From Bacillota bacterium (GTDB lineage: Bacteria > Bacillota > DSM-12270 > Thermacetogeniales > Thermacetogeniaceae), in the NCBI GenBank assembly GCA_013177945.1, contig JABLXW010000001.1:248001-312000 (forward strand): a stretch of DNA of 64,000 nt, given 5' to 3'. The notes beneath the pieces are model-generated. The model was given only the letters and a program-made list of their open reading frames with translations, did not search any database and had not been told where the DNA came from. The translations under genes were made by a program, and so were the position numbers. Positions 10,875 through 19,658 of this stretch are shown here, piece by piece (within the stretch, counting starts at the first letter, position 1; each line of letters opens with the position of its first letter).

Positions 10875-11480
10875 ATGGAGGCAATCGAGGTCACTTTTCA
10901 CAACGCAGGTCTCCGGAGCAGCATTGAATGCAACATGTGCAGCAGGTGCCCCCGGGACCGGGTTCATGGCTGTTGTAAAATCAGCCCTGTTTTTTTGCTT
11001 ACCGACATCGGATTCTTTTTGAACAACAACAGCATCGGCTTCCTTAAAAGTTTACTCAAAAGCCCCTATGCAGAGATTGGAGACAATTATTTAAAAGTTA
11101 AAGCTATCAAGGGAGTGGATGGACGCCGCTACTGCCGTTTTCATCACCCGGAAATTGGCTGCCGGCTTCCCATCCTCTACCGCAATACCGTGTGCCGCCA
11201 ATTTCTCTGCCCCGAGGTTTCCTTATGGCGAGATTCGAGAGCAAAGCGCTGGGCAGCTTTCTGGCTTCGCCTTCAAGAAGAGGAAATTATCCTGAACCAG
11301 GCCTTGGGACGCGAATGCCAAAAAAACAACTGTTCTCTTCGCTTCCGGCAGAACGCCTGTCTTGAGTTAATCAAAACCCTCTATCGAGAATTAAGCCGAA
11401 ACACAAGTCCTCTTTTTAACTCTTATCCCGTCACCGAGGTGCTCTTGTTAACGCCGCGTCTCCCTGTTAAAAGCAAATAA
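10875..11480 (+). CDS. YkgJ-like Cys-rich (zinc/iron-chelating) domain protein
   Basis: A protein of about 201 residues with a cluster of cysteines: CNMCSRC near residue 20, GCC about ten residues later, then YCRFHH, GCRLP and CRQFLCPE between about residues 85 and 120, and two more Cys in the C-terminal half. This spacing resembles the YkgJ/FliB-type cysteine cluster thought to bind zinc or iron-sulfur. ATG 10875 and TTG 10872 are equally possible starts; GGGAGAAG lies upstream of both. It seems to have its own promoter. No partner gene is obvious and the function is unknown. Confidence 0.6.
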   Translation: MEAIEVTFHNAGLRSSIECNMCSRCPRDRVHGCCKISPVFLLTDIGFFLNNNSIGFLKSLLKSPYAEIGDNYLKVKAIKGVDGRRYCRFHHPEIGCRLPILYRNTVCRQFLCPEVSLWRDSRAKRWAAFWLRLQEEEIILNQALGRECQKNNCSLRFRQNACLELIKTLYRELSRNTSPLFNSYPVTEVLLLTPRLPVKSK

Positions 11481-11482
11481 AA

Positions 11483-11563
11483 GGGGAAGGTCTCCCAGTC
11501 TTTTCGCTGGTCAGGCTATTTAAGTAATGACCACTTACTTAACAGGATTGAGAGACCTTCCTT
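11483..11563. repeat. nested inverted repeat with cloverleaf-like folding potential
   Basis: An outer perfect 10-bp stem pairs 11485-11494 with 11552-11561 (GGAAGGTCTC/GAGACCTTCC). Inside it are two further hairpins: CCAG/CTGG at 11495-11510 and TTAAGTAA/TTACTTAA at 11520-11542. The element begins right after the stop codon of the Cys-rich gene. It could be a terminator-like RNA, a structured RNA or a small mobile palindrome; there is no long T-tract directly after the outer stem. Confidence 0.55.
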
Positions 11564-11626
11564 TCATCATTTTAACCATTATAATTAAATTTATTCACAT
11601 TAATTTCTCGACCCACGATATACTGA

Positions 11627-11720
11627 TATTGAGGTCGTATTGAGGTCGGTATCCCATGCTCTACATAATGCCTGGACTAACGGAAAATTTTGAGCCACCT
11701 CAAAAAGAAGAGGGCTTTTT
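11627..11720 (+). promoter_or_regulatory. tandem 11-bp repeat and attenuator-like hairpin in the galT leader
   Basis: TATTGAGGTCG occurs twice in tandem (11627-11637 and 11638-11648). About 45 bases later a bulged stem pairs AGC-CA-CCTC (11693-11701) with GAGG-GCT (11710-11716), followed by five T. Together they suggest regulated read-through into galT. The remaining bases between 11564 and 11812 show no gene. Confidence 0.35.
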
Positions 11721-11812
11721 AATTTAAGAATTCCCTGTCTGCATAAAACAAAGCAGGAGAGAAAAAACTGAAGTAAGAAATTTTTTCGAAAACAAGGAGG
11801 AAAACAAAAATA

Positions 11813-12817
11813 ATGCCTGAATTGAGACAGGAACCCATTACCAAAAGATGGGTTATTATAGCTACCGAGCGAAGTAAAAGACCTTCGGATTTCCGCGTCA
11901 AACAGAATGAAAAAAGTGGGGGAGCCTGCCCTTTTTGCAAAGGAAATGAAAATCAAACACCACCTGAAATTATGGCCTTTCGCGAACCTGGAACAAACTC
12001 AAATGAACCCGGCTGGTGGATCCGGGTGATTCCCAACAAATTTCCCGCGCTTCAAAAAGACGAAACACAGGGTTCGCCTGAACAAAACTTTTTCGTCAAA
12101 ATGGAAGGTATCGGTTACCATGAAGTAATCATCGAATCCCCTGACCACAACGCCTCTCTGGAGAAACACTCTCTTCATCAGCTTCAGGAAATTTTTCGCG
12201 CCTGGCAGGAACGCCATAATGCGTTGATGAAAGAGGAGATAATCAAATACGTCCAGATTTTTAAAAATGCAGGGGCAGTAGCAGGAGCCTCTTTAGAGCA
12301 CCCCCACAGCCAGCTCATCGCGACACCGCTGATTCCTCCTGTAATCGAAGAAGAACTAAAGGGGGCCCAAGACTTTTTTGAGGAAAAAGGATGCTGCCTT
12401 TACTGCGAAATAAATCACCAGGAATTAAAGAAAAATGTCAGAGTTATTGCCGAAAACGAAGGTTTTCTTGCCTATTGCCCCTTTGCCTCGCGTTTCCCCT
12501 TTGAAACCTGGATTCTCCCCAAGCGGCACCAGGCAAGCTTCTCAGCGCTGGACGATTCTTTATTGAAACAGTTAAGCTCAATTGTAAAAGAAACCATGCA
12601 AAGGATCATCTCCTCGTTAGATCATCCTCCTTATAACCTCCTGCTTCACACGGCTCCCGCCGGATATACAGAGGTTCCCTATTATCACTGGCACTTAGAA
12701 ATCCTGCCGCGCCTCACCACGGTAGCAGGGTTTGAGTGGGGAACAGGAGTTTACATCAACCCCACATCCCCGGAGGCGGCAGCAAAATATCTAAGAGAAA
12801 CAAATATAAAAACCTGA
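11813..12817 (+). CDS. galT: galactose-1-phosphate uridylyltransferase
   Basis: A 334-residue HIT-superfamily enzyme that exchanges UMP between UDP-glucose and galactose-1-phosphate (Leloir pathway). The metal-binding CPFC is at residues 39-42 and the catalytic HPHSQ at 163-167, with His165 the expected nucleophile. A second domain contains the YHWHLEILPR zinc/active-site segment. AAGGAGGAAAAC precedes ATG 11813. It is followed by glgA 20 bases later, so hexose-phosphate activation and glycogen synthesis are linked. Enzymes of this branch sometimes use ADP-glucose, which fits the neighbour but cannot be decided here. Confidence 0.93.
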   Translation: MPELRQEPITKRWVIIATERSKRPSDFRVKQNEKSGGACPFCKGNENQTPPEIMAFREPGTNSNEPGWWIRVIPNKFPALQKDETQGSPEQNFFVKMEGIGYHEVIIESPDHNASLEKHSLHQLQEIFRAWQERHNALMKEEIIKYVQIFKNAGAVAGASLEHPHSQLIATPLIPPVIEEELKGAQDFFEEKGCCLYCEINHQELKKNVRVIAENEGFLAYCPFASRFPFETWILPKRHQASFSALDDSLLKQLSSIVKETMQRIISSLDHPPYNLLLHTAPAGYTEVPYYHWHLEILPRLTTVAGFEWGTGVYINPTSPEAAAKYLRETNIKT

Positions 12818-12837
12818 AAGAAGGGAGAGACGGTTTA

Positions 12838-14310
12838 GTGCCTAAAAAAGGGTTAAAAATTCTCTTCGCAGCTTCAGAGGTAGCACCTTTCGCAAAAACA
12901 GGAGGTCTTGGAGATGTTGCGGGTTCTCTTCCGAAAGCTCTTGCCCGGTTAGGGCATGATGTGAGAATTGTTTTACCGAAATATAAACAGATTAACGAAG
13001 GGGATTATTTAACAGACTATCCTGTTGAAATGGATCACCATCTAGAAACCGGTATTATCCGGCAAACAATTTTAAAGGGGAGAAACTGTGAGATCCCCGT
13101 TTATTTAATCGACAACTATAAATACTTTTATCGCGACGGAATCTACGGCTTTGCGGATGAAGCAGAACGATACAATTTTTTTTCGAAGGCCTTGCTTGGA
13201 ATGCTCCCTCGCATCGACTTTCAGCCGCACCTGATTCATTGCAATGACTGGCAGTGCGGCCTGATCCCCTTGCTCCTGGAGATAAAATATACCGAAGACC
13301 CCTTCTACCAGAGGATTGCCACCTTGTTTACAATTCACAATTTGCAGTATCAAGGGCTTTTTCCCAAACACGCCTTGAGGTTGATCGGGTTAGGGGACGA
13401 ATTTTTCACTCCGGAACGCCTGGAATTTTACGGGGAAATAAACTTTATGAAGGCGGGGCTTCTTTATGCAGATTTAATCAACACCGTAAGCAAGAAATAC
13501 GCCCTGGAAATCCAGACTCCTGAATATGGAGAGCGCCTTGACGGCCTCCTCCGAAAACGGGCTCAGGATCTATACGGTGTTTTAAACGGAATCGATTACG
13601 AAGAATTTAACCCGGAAACAGACCCTCATATCTCCAAGAATTACAATATTGAAACAGTCGACCTCAAGCGAGATAATAAATACGCCCTCCAAAAGGAAAT
13701 GGGTTTGCCTGCAGGAAATACACCCCTTATTGGGATTGTCACCCGTCTCGTGGACCAGAAAGGACTTGATCTGATCGCTGATATCTTTGATGAAATGATG
13801 GCTTTGGGAATCCAGTTCGTCCTCCTGGGAAGCGGGGCCGATTATTACCAGAAGCTGTTTGCGGAATTTAAAATGAAATACCCCCAGCAGGCCGCGATCA
13901 ACCTGGGTTTCAACCCAATCCTTGCCAAGAAAATTTACGCCGGAGCAGATATGTTTTTAATGCCATCGCGCTTTGAACCATGCGGCCTTGCCCAGTTAAT
14001 CAGCTTAAGGTACGGCACCATTCCCATCGTCCGCGCCACCGGCGGCCTTGCCGATACCATTCAGGATTACGATGAGAAGAAGGGAGCGGGAAATGGTTTT
14101 TCATTTAAACCTTATGAGCCAAAAGCGCTTCTGGAAGCCATCAAACGCGCCCTTGCCATTTATCGGGAACGGCCCGAACAGTGGCGCCGGTTAATGGTCA
14201 ATGCCATGAAAGCCGATTATTCCTGGGAACGCTCCGCCCAGGAATATACGCAGCTTTACGAAAAAGCCATCCACAAACATCTCGCAACTTTATATCGCGT
14301 CGTAGTATAG
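12838..14310 (+). CDS. glgA: glycogen synthase
   Basis: A 490-residue GT5 glycosyltransferase that extends alpha-1,4-glucan from ADP-glucose. The N-terminal KTGGLGDVAGSLPKAL segment (Lys20) binds ADP-glucose, GVLNGIDYEEFNPETD is typical of the family, and the C-terminal domain carries the FEPCGLAQL and ATGGLADTI donor-site motifs. GTG 12838 is preceded by AAGGGAG; a longer frame overlaps galT without a ribosome-binding site. No glgC, glgB or glgP is in the window. Confidence 0.96.
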   Translation: MPKKGLKILFAASEVAPFAKTGGLGDVAGSLPKALARLGHDVRIVLPKYKQINEGDYLTDYPVEMDHHLETGIIRQTILKGRNCEIPVYLIDNYKYFYRDGIYGFADEAERYNFFSKALLGMLPRIDFQPHLIHCNDWQCGLIPLLLEIKYTEDPFYQRIATLFTIHNLQYQGLFPKHALRLIGLGDEFFTPERLEFYGEINFMKAGLLYADLINTVSKKYALEIQTPEYGERLDGLLRKRAQDLYGVLNGIDYEEFNPETDPHISKNYNIETVDLKRDNKYALQKEMGLPAGNTPLIGIVTRLVDQKGLDLIADIFDEMMALGIQFVLLGSGADYYQKLFAEFKMKYPQQAAINLGFNPILAKKIYAGADMFLMPSRFEPCGLAQLISLRYGTIPIVRATGGLADTIQDYDEKKGAGNGFSFKPYEPKALLEAIKRALAIYRERPEQWRRLMVNAMKADYSWERSAQEYTQLYEKAIHKHLATLYRVVV

Positions 14311-14337
14311 CCGGAGCAAAACCTCTTTAAAAAAGCT

Positions 14338-14363
14338 CCCTCCTCTCAGCCGGAGGGTTTTTT
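14338..14363 (+). terminator. Rho-independent terminator after glgA
   Basis: CCCTCC (14338-14343) pairs with GGAGGG (14352-14357) across an 8-base loop and is followed by six T. Confidence 0.8.
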
Positions 14364-14450
14364 ATTTAAAAGGCCAGCCCAGGTGGGTAGGAATTTTTAA
14401 ATTTAAAGCGAAAAGATAAGTTCAATTACAAAAGGAAAAGGGGGAAACTG

Positions 14451-15071
14451 TTGCGCGAAAAAGTCCTCGTTGTACCCAAGTCTTTTCTTTTTTCTGGCCA
14501 GGCTATTTTACAAGGCTTCCAGAGAGGCAGGAACTGGAAATTAATCAAACGGATTGCTGCCGGAAGCTTTTTTATCCCCCGCCATGAAGCAGAAAAAGAA
14601 CCCCATTACAAGCAGATTATTACCTATCTGGTGCTCACGCATCAGAACTCTGTTTTTCTTTACCAGCGTATAGACGCATCCTCTGAGAAAAGATTGCTGT
14701 TCAAACATTCCCTGGGTCTGGGTGGTCATATCAACCCGGGTCCGGCACGAAGTTTTAAAGAGCTCATAGCGCTAAATTTGAACCGGGAATTAAGGGAAGA
14801 GATCTTTTTAAAGGGGTCGTATTCGCACCGGTTCCTGGGAATCGTTAACGACGAAGAAACCGGGGTGGGAAAATGCCATCTTGGACTCGTTTTTCTCGTC
14901 ACGTGTTCCTCGGCCGAAGCAGAAATTAAAGAAAAGGGGAAACTTACAGGAAGCTTTGTCCCGGTTTCCCGGCTCTCTTCTTATCAACCCTGCATGGAAT
15001 CCTGGTCGGCCCTCTTGCTGCCTGAAATTTCAAAAATTATTAGTGGGGGAGGAGAAACTGGTGAAGCTTAA
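14451..15071 (+). CDS. Nudix-like hydrolase
   Basis: A 206-residue protein whose central part has a Nudix-like layout: the segment from LGLGGHINPG onward has a long insert, then NRELREEIFLKG, close to the REUXEEXGU Nudix consensus with both Glu of REEI. Strands before and after fit the fold. Substrate cannot be told. TTG 14451 follows a purine-rich GGGGAAA stretch. The last 11 bases overlap metF, so the two are translationally coupled, which may link it to folate or nucleotide metabolism. The insertion in the Nudix box region is unusual. Confidence 0.6.
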   Translation: MREKVLVVPKSFLFSGQAILQGFQRGRNWKLIKRIAAGSFFIPRHEAEKEPHYKQIITYLVLTHQNSVFLYQRIDASSEKRLLFKHSLGLGGHINPGPARSFKELIALNLNRELREEIFLKGSYSHRFLGIVNDEETGVGKCHLGLVFLVTCSSAEAEIKEKGKLTGSFVPVSRLSSYQPCMESWSALLLPEISKIISGGGETGEA

Positions 15072-15927
15072 AGAGAAGTTGGGCAAAAAATTTGTGATTA
15101 CAACGGAGTTGGGTGCAACTGAAGGAGTTGATGTCCAAACATCTATCAACAACGCCAGGTCTTATCAACCTTCCCTGGATGGGATCAACATTCATGATTG
15201 CCCGGGCGGGAGGTTAAGGATCAATTCGATAAGCTTGGCGCATATCATTCAGGAAGAAACGGGGTTTGAGACCATTCCTCATTTTACATGTCGAGACCGC
15301 AGTTTGCTCGGCACCCAGGCAGATTTGCTTGGCGCCCACGCCCTGGGAATCCGCTATCTTCTGGCAACAACGGGAGATGCCCCAAAACACGGACCCTACC
15401 CTTCGACGGCGGTTTACAATTACACCTCACTTGACCTGATCAGACTGATCAAAAAGATGAACAGGGGGGTGGACTATAACGAAAAACCTTTTAAGGGTCA
15501 AACCTGTTTCTGCGTTGCAGCAACAGCCCGGCCCGCTGCAAAAAATTTGGATGCAGAGGTGGAACGGGTTCGACAGAAGGTGGAGGCAGGAGCCGACTTT
15601 ATCCAGACGCAACCGGTTTTTCACGTTGAAAAGGCCATCCGCTTTATGGAACGGGTTAAAAATTTCAAAATTCCGGTTCTGATGGGGATCATGCCCTTAA
15701 AGAGCCTAAAACTGGCGGAATTCATGAATAAAAACGTTCCGGGCATCTATATCCCACCGGAGGTGCTGGAAGCCCTTGCGCGCTCCGAAAGAGCAGCAGT
15801 CGACATTGCCTGTAAATTCATTTCTGAAGTCTATTCATACGTAGACGGCATCCATATCATGGCAATGGGAGATGTAGAAACAACGAATACTCTAATCAAC
15901 TACATCAGGGAATTAATCGGGGAATGA
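15061..15927 (+). CDS. metF: methylenetetrahydrofolate reductase
   Basis: A 288-residue TIM-barrel flavoprotein that reduces 5,10-methylene-THF to 5-methyl-THF. It shows TTELGATEGVD at the start, FTCRDRS (folate/FAD region), LLATTGDAP with the conserved Asp, GADFIQTQPVF and a final HIMAMGD. GTG 15061 follows GGGGGAGGAG by 8 bases; longer in-frame starts lie inside the Nudix-like gene. In an acetogen or methyl-metabolising anaerobe this enzyme belongs to the methyl branch of the Wood-Ljungdahl pathway, but no partner genes are nearby. Confidence 0.93.
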   Translation: MKLKEKLGKKFVITTELGATEGVDVQTSINNARSYQPSLDGINIHDCPGGRLRINSISLAHIIQEETGFETIPHFTCRDRSLLGTQADLLGAHALGIRYLLATTGDAPKHGPYPSTAVYNYTSLDLIRLIKKMNRGVDYNEKPFKGQTCFCVAATARPAAKNLDAEVERVRQKVEAGADFIQTQPVFHVEKAIRFMERVKNFKIPVLMGIMPLKSLKLAEFMNKNVPGIYIPPEVLEALARSERAAVDIACKFISEVYSYVDGIHIMAMGDVETTNTLINYIRELIGE

Positions 15928-15941
15928 TTTCCGGGGCTTTT

Positions 15942-15969
15942 TTGGCCGCACTTTAATTTTTGGTATAAT
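15942..15969 (+). promoter_or_regulatory. promoter upstream of miaB
   Basis: A perfect TATAAT at 15964-15969 is preceded by TTGGCC (15942-15947) with a 16-base spacer, about 50 bases before the miaB start. Confidence 0.55.
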
Positions 15970-16019
15970 AACCAATGGTGAAAGTGCGATTTAATAATAT
16001 TCAGCAAAGGAGATCAAAA

Positions 16020-17396
16020 ATGCACCAGGAACGGCAAAAAAAATTCTCAGTCATTACCTGGGGTTGTCAGATGAACGAACACGACTCGGAAATCATGTGC
16101 GCCCTTTTAGAAAATAGTGGCTACCAGTGGACCGACAGTCCTCAAGAAGCCGATTTAATTGTTCTCAATACATGTTCTGTAAGAAAAAGCGCAGAGCAAA
16201 AGGCCCTGGGTTTTTTAGGCAATTTAAAGCACCAGAAGAAAAAAAGGCCGGGAATCCTGATCGCGGTGGGGGGGTGCATGACCCAGAATCCTGAAATCAT
16301 CGAGTTCTTCCGCAATGAAGCTCCCTATATCGATGTGCTTTTCGGAACAAGAAACTTTCACCAACTGCCCGAACTCATCAAAAAGGCAGAGCAAACAAAA
16401 TCCCAGGTAATTGAACTGGGGATTGAAAACAAGGAGTTACCCGGGCTGCTCCCGGCCCGTTATGCAAGCCCTGTAAAAGCCTATGTGACGATTATGTACG
16501 GTTGCGACAATTTCTGTGCTTACTGCATCGTTCCTTATACAAGGGGAAGGGAGAAAAGCCGCCCGCTGGAAGAAATTGTTGAAGAGGTTGAAAACCTGGC
16601 AAAGCAGGGATACCTCGAGGTTATGCTTTTAGGTCAAAATGTAAACACTTACGGCAAAGATCTTCCGGGGAATGTGAATTTTGCCGCACTCTTGCGGAGG
16701 CTCGATCAAATACCGGGGCTTGCCAGGATCCGCTACATGACCTCCCACCCCCGGGATTTTAACGACGAACTGATTGAAACAATCGCAAATTCCCAAAAAG
16801 TCTGTGAACACTTCCACCTTCCTCTCCAGGCAGGAAGCAATAAAATCCTTGAAAAGATGAACCGGGGTTATACAAGGGAGCAGTACCTCCGCCTGACCGA
16901 AAAAATACGGGAAGTAATTCCCGCTGCAAGCATTACAACAGATTTAATCGTGGGATTTCCTGGGGAGACACCGGAAGATTTCCAGGAAACGCTCGATCTC
17001 GTGGAGAGAATTCAATTTGACGCGGCTTATACTTTTATGTTTTCGCCGCGCCCCGGAACACCTGCCGCAGACATGAAAGAACAGGTTCCTCTTCCAGAAA
17101 AAAAGGCGCGTTTAAGTCAGCTTGCAAAAATCCAAAACCAGATTTCCCTGGCCCGCAACCGGATTCTGGAAGGCCAAATCTGGGAGGTTTTAGTTGAGGG
17201 GAAAAGCAAAACAAATCCTGACCGTTGGAGCGGAAGAACAAGAACCAATAAAATCGTGGTCTTCGAAGGGGAAGAAAATTTAAGAGGAAAAATTGTAGAG
17301 GTAAAAATTGAATGTGCCCAAACATGGACGCTGCTCGGCTCATTAATTAAAATCAGAGAAAAAGAGGAGTCTTTGCCTTTACCAAGAATTAAGTAG
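16020..17396 (+). CDS. miaB: tRNA-2-methylthio-N6-dimethylallyladenosine synthase
   Basis: A 458-residue radical-SAM methylthiotransferase that adds the 2-methylthio group at A37 of tRNAs previously modified by MiaA. The N-terminal domain has the three cluster-binding Cys in GCQMNEHDSE, NTCSVRKSA and GGCMTQN; the radical-SAM CxxxCxxC is YGCDNFCAYC; a C-terminal TRAM domain follows. ATG 16020 has AAAGGAGATC upstream. miaA lies 3.7 kb downstream on the same strand, with an unrelated hydantoinase/deacetylase pair inserted between them. Confidence 0.95.
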   Translation: MHQERQKKFSVITWGCQMNEHDSEIMCALLENSGYQWTDSPQEADLIVLNTCSVRKSAEQKALGFLGNLKHQKKKRPGILIAVGGCMTQNPEIIEFFRNEAPYIDVLFGTRNFHQLPELIKKAEQTKSQVIELGIENKELPGLLPARYASPVKAYVTIMYGCDNFCAYCIVPYTRGREKSRPLEEIVEEVENLAKQGYLEVMLLGQNVNTYGKDLPGNVNFAALLRRLDQIPGLARIRYMTSHPRDFNDELIETIANSQKVCEHFHLPLQAGSNKILEKMNRGYTREQYLRLTEKIREVIPAASITTDLIVGFPGETPEDFQETLDLVERIQFDAAYTFMFSPRPGTPAADMKEQVPLPEKKARLSQLAKIQNQISLARNRILEGQIWEVLVEGKSKTNPDRWSGRTRTNKIVVFEGEENLRGKIVEVKIECAQTWTLLGSLIKIREKEESLPLPRIK

Positions 17397-17420
17397 TATA
17401 TAACCCAGGAGGTGATTAAT

Positions 17421-17798
17421 TTGTCAGTAATTCAGAAGGCTCAGGAATTAGGATATGCGCTTTTGGAGTGCGAAGAAACAACGATTTTGCGGGCGGCGGA
17501 AATAAACCTCGATCAGGATCCCGAAGCCCAGGCTTTAATCAGGGATTTTCAAAAACAGCAGCAAAAAATTCAAAAATTACAGGAAGCAGGAATTGAAGTA
17601 AGCGAAGATGACTGGCAGAAATTCGGCGAGGTACAGGAAAAAATGAAAGAAAATAAAGCACTTCAAGCTTATTTTTCGGCCCAGAAAAATTTCCAAAAAA
17701 TTTTACAGCAGGTGAACGCAATTATCAACCAGATCCTTTCTGGAGGCTCCTGTTCTCCATCGGCCTGTTCCGAATGCCAGAGCCCAGACTGCATGTAA
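17421..17798 (+). CDS. YlbF-family regulator
   Basis: A 125-residue, mostly helical acidic protein with a long coiled-coil-like middle (about residues 25-100) and a Cys-rich tail containing five Cys in the last 20 residues. This matches the YlbF/YmcA family, which with YaaT forms a complex carrying [4Fe-4S] clusters that controls RNase Y activity and sporulation in Bacillus. TTG 17421 is chosen because AGGAGGTGAT is 5 bases upstream. Adjacent to miaB as in many Firmicutes. Confidence 0.8.
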   Translation: MSVIQKAQELGYALLECEETTILRAAEINLDQDPEAQALIRDFQKQQQKIQKLQEAGIEVSEDDWQKFGEVQEKMKENKALQAYFSAQKNFQKILQQVNAIINQILSGGSCSPSACSECQSPDCM

Positions 17799-17963
17799 AG
17801 GGAGTTCCTTGTGCAGGGATCTCGCTCCGACCAGTTAAGTTGCGAAGTCCGGGAATTCGCTCGTGCTGATCGCAAACGGCTTTTTTAGCAAAGGACACCC
17901 GCACGGCAGCACAAGTCCAGGAACCCAGGAAACCAAAAACAAGTTCCGGAAGGGGTGAGATTA
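17799..17963. other. intergenic stretch between ylbF and the hydantoinase-like gene
   Basis: 165 bases without a supported gene. A short T-run near 17880 could end ylbF transcription but no convincing stem is seen. The last ten bases hold the ribosome-binding site of the next gene. Confidence 0.4.
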
Positions 17964-19658
17964 ATGATAATTGGCATCGATGTAGGTGGCACCTATACAG
18001 ATGCTGTGCTGCTCAAACAGGAACAAGTCCTGGAAAAAATCAAAACCCCTACAATACCGGACGACCTTTTGACTTCTTTACTGAAAGCACTGGAACCCCT
18101 TCTCAAGGCTGCAAAAAACAATCAAATTGATCGAATCGTTTTCAGCACCACCTTAATCACCAACTTAATTGCAACAGGAAATATCGATCCGGTTGCCCTG
18201 GTTTTGATCCCGGGGCCGGGCCTGAACCCAAATACGTATAATTTTAATATTCCGGACACTTTTATCCTGTCGGGAGCAATTGACTACCGCGGCCGCGAGA
18301 TCGAACCCCTTAAAGAGAAAGAAATAAAAGAATGCCTTGAGGCCGTCAGAGCGCGGGGCATCAAGCGCGTGGCTATCGTGGGAAAGTTTTCGCAACGAAA
18401 CAAAAACCACGAAGAGGCAGTTGCTTCTTATTTTAAGCAGCATGCACCTGAGATTCAAACCGTGATGGGACACCAGGTTTCCGGGCGCCTGAACTTCCCG
18501 CGCCGTGTGGTAACCTCCCTCCTCACACTTGCAACGCAAAACAGGTTTCAGGAATTCTACTCTCAGATCCAAAAAGTTCTGGCGCAACGGGGAATTACGG
18601 CCCCGATTTATATTTTGAAAGCAGATGGAGGAACCCTGCCCTTTGCTCAGGCCTTTTTGAAACCCGTTGAAACCATTTTTTCCGGCCCCGCAGCTAGCAC
18701 TCTGGGGGTGCTGGCACTGACTCCCAGCGGTCAGACCTCTGTTGTTCTGGACATTGGGGGTACAACCACAGACCTTGCACTCATTTTATCAGGGAAACCA
18801 CTGCTGGCTTCCCGGGGTGCCCGGATCAACAACCACCTTACACATGTGAGGGCCTTTGCAACAAAATCTGTAGCCCTGGGAGGTGACAGCGTAGTTCAGG
18901 TGGGCCCGGATTCCTCTTTGGAAATATTGCCGCAAAGAGCGGGGGCCGCATACTGCCTGGGAGGCCCCCAACCCACTCCAACAGATGCCATGCGGGTTGC
19001 AGGATTGATCACGATCGGGGACGAAAAACGCGCCCGGGAAGCAATGAACAAACTGGGAAGCAAATTAAAATTGCCAGCCGAGCAAACAGCCGCTTTAATA
19101 ATCGAGCTTATGGTCAAACGCATTGCCAGGGAAATTAACGAGATGTTCCTGGCCTGGGAAGAGGAACCCGCGTACCGGATCTGGGAGCTTCTTCAAAAAC
19201 AGAAAATCAGACCCCAAAATGTAGTCGGGATCGGTGCCTCAGCACCTGCAATCCTGCCCCTCTTAGGAAAAGAAATGGGATGCCGGGCGCTTGTTCCCCC
19301 CTACGCAGAGGTTGCCAATGCCATCGGTGCCGCTCTTGCAAAGGTAACCCTCCGGCTGACGTTCCATTTTGACACCGAAAGAAACTTTTATTTTATCGAA
19401 GAAACCGGAGTCCAGGAAAAACTTGGAGTCAAGGGGCAACTTTCGTTAGCCGACGCAGAAGAGATGGCCTTTAAGTGGCTTAGGCAGGAAGGGGAAAAAT
19501 TGGGGATCCCACCGGGAGAAGAACCGGAACTGGTTTACAGCGAAATGTTTAATATGGTACGGGGGTGGACAACTACGGGGAGGCTTTACGATATCTGTGT
19601 CCAGTTTCCTCCCGGTATTCTAGAAGACTGGCTGGAAAGAAGGGAACAAAATGCCTGA
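17964..19658 (+). CDS. hydantoinase/oxoprolinase (HyuA-like) family protein
   Basis: A 564-residue protein of the ASKHA-type HyuA family. It begins GIDVGGTYTDAVLL, has the FSTTLITN segment, a second phosphate loop VVLDIGGTTTDLALI near residue 270 and a C-terminal VVGIGASAPAILP. Known members cleave hydantoins or 5-oxoproline with ATP, or carboxylate acetone or acetophenone, usually with a HyuB subunit. No HyuB is next to it. ATG 17964 follows GGAAGGGGTGA. It overlaps the deacetylase-like gene by 8 bases, so the two are co-translated. The substrate is unknown. Confidence 0.83.
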   Translation: MIIGIDVGGTYTDAVLLKQEQVLEKIKTPTIPDDLLTSLLKALEPLLKAAKNNQIDRIVFSTTLITNLIATGNIDPVALVLIPGPGLNPNTYNFNIPDTFILSGAIDYRGREIEPLKEKEIKECLEAVRARGIKRVAIVGKFSQRNKNHEEAVASYFKQHAPEIQTVMGHQVSGRLNFPRRVVTSLLTLATQNRFQEFYSQIQKVLAQRGITAPIYILKADGGTLPFAQAFLKPVETIFSGPAASTLGVLALTPSGQTSVVLDIGGTTTDLALILSGKPLLASRGARINNHLTHVRAFATKSVALGGDSVVQVGPDSSLEILPQRAGAAYCLGGPQPTPTDAMRVAGLITIGDEKRAREAMNKLGSKLKLPAEQTAALIIELMVKRIAREINEMFLAWEEEPAYRIWELLQKQKIRPQNVVGIGASAPAILPLLGKEMGCRALVPPYAEVANAIGAALAKVTLRLTFHFDTERNFYFIEETGVQEKLGVKGQLSLADAEEMAFKWLRQEGEKLGIPPGEEPELVYSEMFNMVRGWTTTGRLYDICVQFPPGILEDWLERREQNA

